A stretch of DNA of 64,000 nucleotides from JACVRW01 sp963728495. GTDB taxonomy: Bacteria > Actinomycetota > Thermoleophilia > Solirubrobacterales > Thermoleophilaceae. Below, in pieces: positions 60,349 through 64,000 of the stretch. The notes under the pieces were generated by a model. It made no database searches, was not told the origin of the DNA, and saw only the letters and a program-made list of their open reading frames with translations. Every line of letters starts with the position of its first letter. Within the stretch, counting starts at the first letter, position 1. The stretch lies in assembly GCA_963728495.1 (NCBI GenBank), contig CAVSKI010000011.1, positions 558,001 through 622,000 on the forward strand, given 5' to 3'. Both the position numbers and the translations under genes were made by a program.

Positions 60349-61014
60349 GTGGAGCCGAAATCGATCAATCTGACCTTTCACGGAGTGGGCGAGCTCGAGC
60401 GGGACGCCGAGCCGGGCGAGGAGCGAACCTGGCTCGACCTGGATTCGTTCACCGCGGTGCTCGATTCGGTGATGGACCGACCCGAGGTGCAGATCAGCTT
60501 CGACGACGGCAACGCGTCTGACTTGGTTCACGGCCTGCCCGCGCTGCTCCACCGAGGGCTGCACGCGACCTTCTTCGTGGTCGCCGGACGCCTCGACGAG
60601 CCCGGGTTCTTGGACGACGGAGCTGTGCGTACCCTGGCGGACGCCGGGATGACGATCGGCTGCCACGGCATGCGCCATCGCCCCTGGCGCCGGCTCGGCG
60701 ATGATGCGCTGCGGGAGGAACTGGTTGACGCCCGGAGGATCCTCGAGGGCATCGTCCGGCGACCGGTGACCGAGGCCGCCTGCCCGTATGGCTCATACGA
60801 TCGCCGCGTGCTGGGCTTTCTGCGGCGATCCGGCTACCGGCACGTCTACACGAGCGACCGCGGGACGAGCCACCCGGAAGCATGGCTCCAGCCGCGAAAC
60901 AGCGTCCAGCGTGGCGAGGGAGCCGCCGTCGTCGACGAGATCCTGTCTTCGGAGGGGACTGCCCCCAGGGCATTGGTGCGGCAGCTGCGGCTGTCCGCCA
61001 AGCGCTGGCGCTGA
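60349..61014 (+). CDS. Polysaccharide deacetylase (NodB fold, CE4)
   Basis: 221 aa from GTG 60349. The NodB motifs are all there: SFDDG with Asp52/Asp53, the metal His pair in CHGMRH (His106 and His110), and ACPYGSYDRRVL. No signal peptide is seen, so it would act in the cytoplasm on a precursor or be exported another way. It removes acetyl groups from amino sugars. It is divergent from the Wzz-like gene and convergent with the methyltransferase gene. Confidence 0.9.
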   Translation: MEPKSINLTFHGVGELERDAEPGEERTWLDLDSFTAVLDSVMDRPEVQISFDDGNASDLVHGLPALLHRGLHATFFVVAGRLDEPGFLDDGAVRTLADAGMTIGCHGMRHRPWRRLGDDALREELVDARRILEGIVRRPVTEAACPYGSYDRRVLGFLRRSGYRHVYTSDRGTSHPEAWLQPRNSVQRGEGAAVVDEILSSEGTAPRALVRQLRLSAKRWR

Positions 61015-61024
61015 CGGCCCCCGG

Positions 61025-61750
61025 CTAGGAACGAACGGCGACGAAAGACTTGACGAATGGGCCGATGCGCTCCTCCTCGAGCGTTGCCTCGGGAAAAAGG
61101 CGCTTCAGCTCGCGGCCGCGCATCAGGCGGATCTCGCGCACCAGCGCGCGAGCCTGATCCTCATCGGGACAGGGTCCCCGCCAGCCCCAGCGGCGCCGGC
61201 GCAGCATCGCGACGCGCAGCTCGACCGGGAGCCAATGCCAGGCCGGAGTGAGGAAGTGGGGCTCCACCGGGAACCAGAAGTTGGGCGTTTGCACCCAGTA
61301 GATCGGCGCCAGCCGGCGTACCTCGGCCGCCATTGCGGCCTGCCTCTCGAACGTTTCGAGGTGCTCGATCACCGAGTTGCTGAACACCACGTCGAAGGAG
61401 CCATCGGGCAGCTCACGCAGGCTTGTGGCGTCACCGGCCCGAGGCTCGATGTTCTCGTGCACGCGTGGCTCGGCCTCCAGGTTGACCAGCACCACCCGGA
61501 CGTCGCCCCGGCCGACCAGGCCGCGCTGCTCCCAGAACGAGTTGGTCCCCCCGATGTCGAGGATGCGCACGGGGCGGCCGTGCTGCTTGCGAAGGCCCTC
61601 GAGGATCCGCGCGAACGCTTCGAAGCGGCGCGTCCGCCGCGAGTTCGAGAACGAGCCGTTCGCTCCGGCATCCGCGAGCCCCCGCATGAGGTCGCCGGGA
61701 CGGGCGCTGCGCAGGGACCCGAGTATCTCTCCCTGACGAGGCGCGCTCAT
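61025..61750 (-). CDS. Class I SAM-dependent methyltransferase
   Basis: 241 aa from ATG 61750; upstream frame extension overlaps the beta-helix gene. It has VRILDIGGTNSFWEQ (the SAM glycine loop), VVLVNLEAE, AGDATSLRELPDGSFDVVFSNSVIEHLETFERQ, and PIYWVQTPNFWFPVEPHF late. The pattern is that of Methyltransf_11-type enzymes found in EPS clusters. It probably methylates a sugar hydroxyl or a chain end. CAAG-N17-CGTTAGGT, an exact locus motif, ends six bases before the start. Confidence 0.83.
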   Translation of the reverse strand: MSAPRQGEILGSLRSARPGDLMRGLADAGANGSFSNSRRTRRFEAFARILEGLRKQHGRPVRILDIGGTNSFWEQRGLVGRGDVRVVLVNLEAEPRVHENIEPRAGDATSLRELPDGSFDVVFSNSVIEHLETFERQAAMAAEVRRLAPIYWVQTPNFWFPVEPHFLTPAWHWLPVELRVAMLRRRRWGWRGPCPDEDQARALVREIRLMRGRELKRLFPEATLEEERIGPFVKSFVAVRS

Positions 61751-61756
61751 GGCCCT

Positions 61757-61785
61757 ACCTAACGCCCTAGCGACCCCATGCCTTG
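61757..61785 (-). promoter_or_regulatory. CAAG-N17-CGTT promoter motif for the methyltransferase
   Basis: Minus strand CAAG (61785-61782), 17 bases, CGTTAGGT (61764-61757), six bases before the ATG. Exact copy, located inside the last codons of the upstream beta-helix gene. Confidence 0.65.
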
Positions 61786-63035
61786 CGAGCAGCCCGCCGG
61801 ATGCCGCGGTCTCCGCCGTCCGACGCGTTGTCCCTACCGCGCGAGCCGCGCGCGAGCCGGAAGCCTCTGAAGGCGGTGGGCGGCCCGGCGTACCGCGGGG
61901 CGCCGCGGACATCGCCCGGGCCGATCGGTCTCTGGCGCCTGAGCAGATTGTGGCTGGAGGAGAACAGCGCTCTACCGCCGCCCTCACCGTTGCCATCCGC
62001 GCCGATTTCGCTGAGGATGTTGTCCTTGATGACCGTGCCCGTGCCGCGGTCGTCCTCGGGCTTGTACCCGAGGTTGAGGGTGCCGCAGGGGATGTTGAAA
62101 TCGCACTTGCCGGCCACGAACGTGTTGTGGCGGATGGTCGAGCCGTTGTCGGAGTACCACGTGATGCTGAAGGTGTGGTTGCCCGGGCCGAAGACGTTGT
62201 CCTCGATCAGATGGGGGCCGCCGCCGTCGGCCATCATGATGAGCGCGCTTACGTCCACCATGTCGTGGAACCAGTTGCCCCTGATGATTGTCCCGGCCCC
62301 CTCGCCGTAGAACTGGATCGGATCGGTGTGAAGCGGATCCTCGTCGTCGAAGGCCGTGAACTCGTTGCCGATGATGCGGGTGTGCGGAGCGTCACCGACC
62401 CTGACCCCGTCGGACGTCCCGCCGGAAAGCAACGAGTTCTTCACCACCACGCCAGGGGCGTCCAGGTGAACCCTCGACGTGTAGTCGTCGGTGGCGCCCG
62501 GGATGTTGATGTGCGTGTTGTGGTTCAGGACGATGTGAGGCCGGCTCGGTGCCCTCTGATCGACGACCACGATCCCGGTGAACCGGCTGTGGGCGATCGT
62601 GACATTCCGAGTCCCGCCGGTGAGATATCCCTCTCTGATCGTCACGCCCTGCACGCGGACGTTGTTGGCGCCGTCGAACTCGATGGCCAGGCTCGCGGAC
62701 GCGCCTGGTTGGGGACGGACGGTGACGGTGCCCGACTTGGCGCCCCCGCGAAACGTGCCGTAGCTGCCGCTGGCGAGACAGACGGTCTGTCCAGCCTTCG
62801 CTGAGCGGAACTTGCCGGCCAGGCTCTCCTCGCTGGTGGCCGTGCGATCGCACTTCCAAGCGGCGCTCCTCGCACTGCTGCCGCGGCTGACCTCGGCGCG
62901 ATCCGAGCGAGAGTCGCCCGCCGGCGGGACGAACGCGACCGCGGCGGTTGCCGCGCAGGCGGTAATCGCGGCAGTTATCGCGAGGGTGGTGCGCACGAGT
63001 CTTTTCCTACGGTTGTTAGGACGGCGGTGTGCCAT
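61767..63035 (-). CDS. Secreted right-handed beta-helix protein
   Basis: 422 aa with GGGAGG before ATG 63035. It has a signal peptide (RRKRLVRTTLAITAAITACAATAAVA), then AGQTVCLASGSYGTF and repeated short strands with N/H-rich turns (NNVRVQGVTIREG, NVTIAHSRFTG, HIVLNHNTHINI, TIIRGNWFHDMVDV, HLIEDNVFGPGNHTF, STIRHNTFV). This is the parallel beta-helix of polysaccharide lyases and surface glycan-active proteins. It may trim or bind the polymer made here. The C-terminus is Arg-rich. No CAAG-N17-CGTT site was found before it. Confidence 0.82.
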   Translation of the reverse strand: MAHRRPNNRRKRLVRTTLAITAAITACAATAAVAFVPPAGDSRSDRAEVSRGSSARSAAWKCDRTATSEESLAGKFRSAKAGQTVCLASGSYGTFRGGAKSGTVTVRPQPGASASLAIEFDGANNVRVQGVTIREGYLTGGTRNVTIAHSRFTGIVVVDQRAPSRPHIVLNHNTHINIPGATDDYTSRVHLDAPGVVVKNSLLSGGTSDGVRVGDAPHTRIIGNEFTAFDDEDPLHTDPIQFYGEGAGTIIRGNWFHDMVDVSALIMMADGGGPHLIEDNVFGPGNHTFSITWYSDNGSTIRHNTFVAGKCDFNIPCGTLNLGYKPEDDRGTGTVIKDNILSEIGADGNGEGGGRALFSSSHNLLRRQRPIGPGDVRGAPRYAGPPTAFRGFRLARGSRGRDNASDGGDRGIRRAARKAWGR

Positions 63036-63185
63036 AAGCCTCCCGAGCTACGGCAGGGCCAGAGCCCCTCGAAGGGTCGAACCAGGGAGCGAAGGCTAGC
63101 CAACCCGGCAGGACCCGAGGAATCTGGAAGCGGCACCACGGGAACAACGAAGCCACTCAGCGCGTTCTCGCGATCGGCGGCGGCG

Positions 63186-63214
63186 TAAGAACCGGGGCTG
63201 CGCCCCCGTTGGTA
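63186..63214 (+). promoter_or_regulatory. TAAG-N17-CGTT promoter motif for the small zinc-ribbon gene
   Basis: TAAG (63186-63189), 17 bases, CGTTGGTA (63207-63214), ten bases before ATG 63225. One mismatch from CAAG. It supports the reality of the short gene that follows. Confidence 0.5.
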
Positions 63215-63224
63215 AGCCAAGGGC

Positions 63225-63401
63225 ATGGCGTGCGCGCATGATCATTACCGCTCAGTTCTGACGAGCTACGATCGGCGTGGCGGCACGCTCGTGTACTTCT
63301 GGCGCTGTGACCGCTGCGGGGCTCGTCTGGGCGAACGTGAGCGCGTGCAGTACCGCCCGCAGTACGAGACGCCCGCACGTACCGTCGACGGCAGGCGATG
63401 A
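63225..63401 (+). CDS. Small zinc-ribbon-like protein
   Basis: 58 aa from ATG 63225 to TGA 63401. The sequence begins MACAHDHYRSVLTSYDRRGG and continues LVYFWRCDRCGARLGER. The CDRCG knuckle with CAH near the start could bind one zinc. Codon use is like the neighbours, and a locus-type promoter motif lies in front. The function is unknown. It may be a small regulator or adaptor of the polysaccharide locus. Confidence 0.6.
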   Translation: MACAHDHYRSVLTSYDRRGGTLVYFWRCDRCGARLGERERVQYRPQYETPARTVDGRR

Positions 63402-63443
63402 ACGGTTAATGATTCCGGGAATGGGAACCTTGACTGGAGTGTG

Positions 63444-63656
63444 ATGTCGCCTCAATGGACATGCGAAAGTTGCGGTGCGCGGCTTTACAGCGCCAGCGAG
63501 AGCCTGCGCTGGGGGGACTGCCCGGTCTGCGCCAGCTCGCTCAGGAAGGATGAGCAGGAAGAGCCTCAAACAGACTCCGCCCGTCCTGCCGCTGTTCCCG
63601 AGCCCGTCCCGCGTTCGTCAGCAGATCCAGGTGGCCGAGGACCTCGGAGAGGGTGA
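63444..63656 (+). CDS. Small zinc-ribbon protein
   Basis: 70 aa from ATG 63444 (GTG 63441 also possible). Residues 1-35 make a zinc ribbon with two knuckles, CESCGARLY and DCPVCASSL. The C-terminal half is Glu/Pro-rich and overlaps the 3' end of the opposite hydrolase gene by about 116 bases. The ribbon part lies outside the overlap and looks real; the tail may be shorter in nature. Function unknown. Confidence 0.5.
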   Translation: MSPQWTCESCGARLYSASESLRWGDCPVCASSLRKDEQEEPQTDSARPAAVPEPVPRSSADPGGRGPRRG

Positions 63657-64000
63657 GGTAGGCCTGGGTAACGGCAACGTTGCCCCATAGCGCCTGGGCG
63701 ATCTCGTAGGCTGACCGGCTGCGCTCGTCGAGCAGGCGCTGGATCTTGTCGGCTCGCCGGCGGTGAAGCTCGAAGCGCCGGTCGATCAGGTCGCGGTGCT
63801 CTGTGATCGGGTCTCCGTGGCCCGGCAACACCAGGTCCAGGTCCATCCGGCGCGTGGCCGCCAGCGAGTCGAGGTAGTGAACGAGCGCCTGCGGGCGCTC
63901 GGTCGAGCCGTCGCGCGGCCGGCTGATCAGGGGGTTGGACGAGATGTGGCTGAGCAGGTGATCCGCTGCGATGAGCAGGCGCCGCTCGCGGTCGTGGAAG
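63541..64000 (-). CDS. Metallo-beta-lactamase-fold hydrolase, C-terminal part (runs off the window)
   Basis: The minus frame is open from the window edge (64000) to a stop at 63541. It reads HDRERRLLIAADHLLSHISS, then LVHYLDSLAATRRMDLDLVL and PGHGDPITEHRDLIDRRFE, which are the late metal-ligand motifs (AADHL, PGHG) of glyoxalase-II/beta-lactamase-like hydrolases. A winged-helix-like C-terminal domain follows (RSAYEIAQALWG, LTLSEVLGHLDLL). The N-terminal HxHxDH motif lies outside the window, so the substrate class cannot be refined. Confidence 0.87.
   Translation of the reverse strand, partial: FHDRERRLLIAADHLLSHISSNPLISRPRDGSTERPQALVHYLDSLAATRRMDLDLVLPGHGDPITEHRDLIDRRFELHRRRADKIQRLLDERSRSAYEIAQALWGNVAVTQAYLTLSEVLGHLDLLTNAGRAREQRQDGRSLFEALPAHPS

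Noticed and set aside
1..64000. tRNA, rRNA, CRISPR arrays, transposases, integrases
   Set aside because: Gaps were scanned by eye. No cloverleaf with conserved T-loop, no regularly spaced repeat and no recombinase motif was found.

Overview
The window is chromosomal DNA of a high-GC bacterium, most likely an actinobacterium of the Thermoleophilia/Solirubrobacterales type. The reasons are uniform GC-rich coding, many GTG starts, the order pdxS-pdxT-M29 peptidase-yebC-ruvCAB, a fused SecDF, a single long Rel, and PKD-domain secreted proteins with a basic, cysteine-containing C-terminal domain that I associate with that group. The lineage is inferred from gene content only. No rRNA, tRNA, CRISPR array, transposase or integrase was seen.

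Region 1 (1-17.4 kb) is housekeeping: PLP synthase (pdxS end, pdxT), an M29 aminopeptidase, a YebC regulator, RuvC/RuvA/RuvB, isocitrate lyase, a zinc-ribbon/PAS protein coupled to SecDF, two SRPBCC proteins, RecJ and Rel. Two genes here look frameshifted: a secreted metzincin protease (5045-5798) and a small membrane protein (11928-12471).

Region 2 (17.4-29.4 kb) holds secreted and regulatory genes: a proline-rich exported protein with a sigma-region-4-like segment, two tandem PKD proteins, a diacylglycerol-kinase-like enzyme, a large LuxR-type ATPase regulator, an RHH-like protein, an ECF sigma factor, a sugar nucleotidyltransferase homologue lacking its signature motif, a DegT-type aminotransferase and a LuxR response-regulator-like protein.

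Region 3 (29.4-63.4 kb) is a large exopolysaccharide locus. It has a WbaP-type initiating transferase, a Wzx flippase, a Wzz-Wzy fusion, three more Wzz-like co-polymerases, several glycosyltransferases, nucleotide-sugar enzymes (RfbF-type cytidylyltransferase, C-methyltransferase, two RmlC-like epimerases, RmlD-like reductase, three NAD-dependent epimerases), a PIG-L deacetylase, a polysaccharide deacetylase, a beta-helix protein, and an ACP / PLP-decarboxylase / AMP-ligase / GNAT module of the kind known from exosortase-A loci. An oxidoreductase and an exported protein of unknown function (49.3-51.3 kb) interrupt the locus.

The most notable observation is a bipartite promoter-like motif, (G)CAAG-N17-CGTT. 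It lies just upstream of almost every transcription unit between 36.7 and 63.2 kb: six exact copies, and six with one mismatch in the CAAG box. It is absent from the inserted genes and was not seen before the housekeeping units checked. It looks like the promoter of a dedicated, probably ECF-type, sigma factor, and would make the locus a single regulon. The ECF sigma gene at 25.6 kb is a natural candidate.

The window ends inside a metallo-beta-lactamase-fold hydrolase gene.
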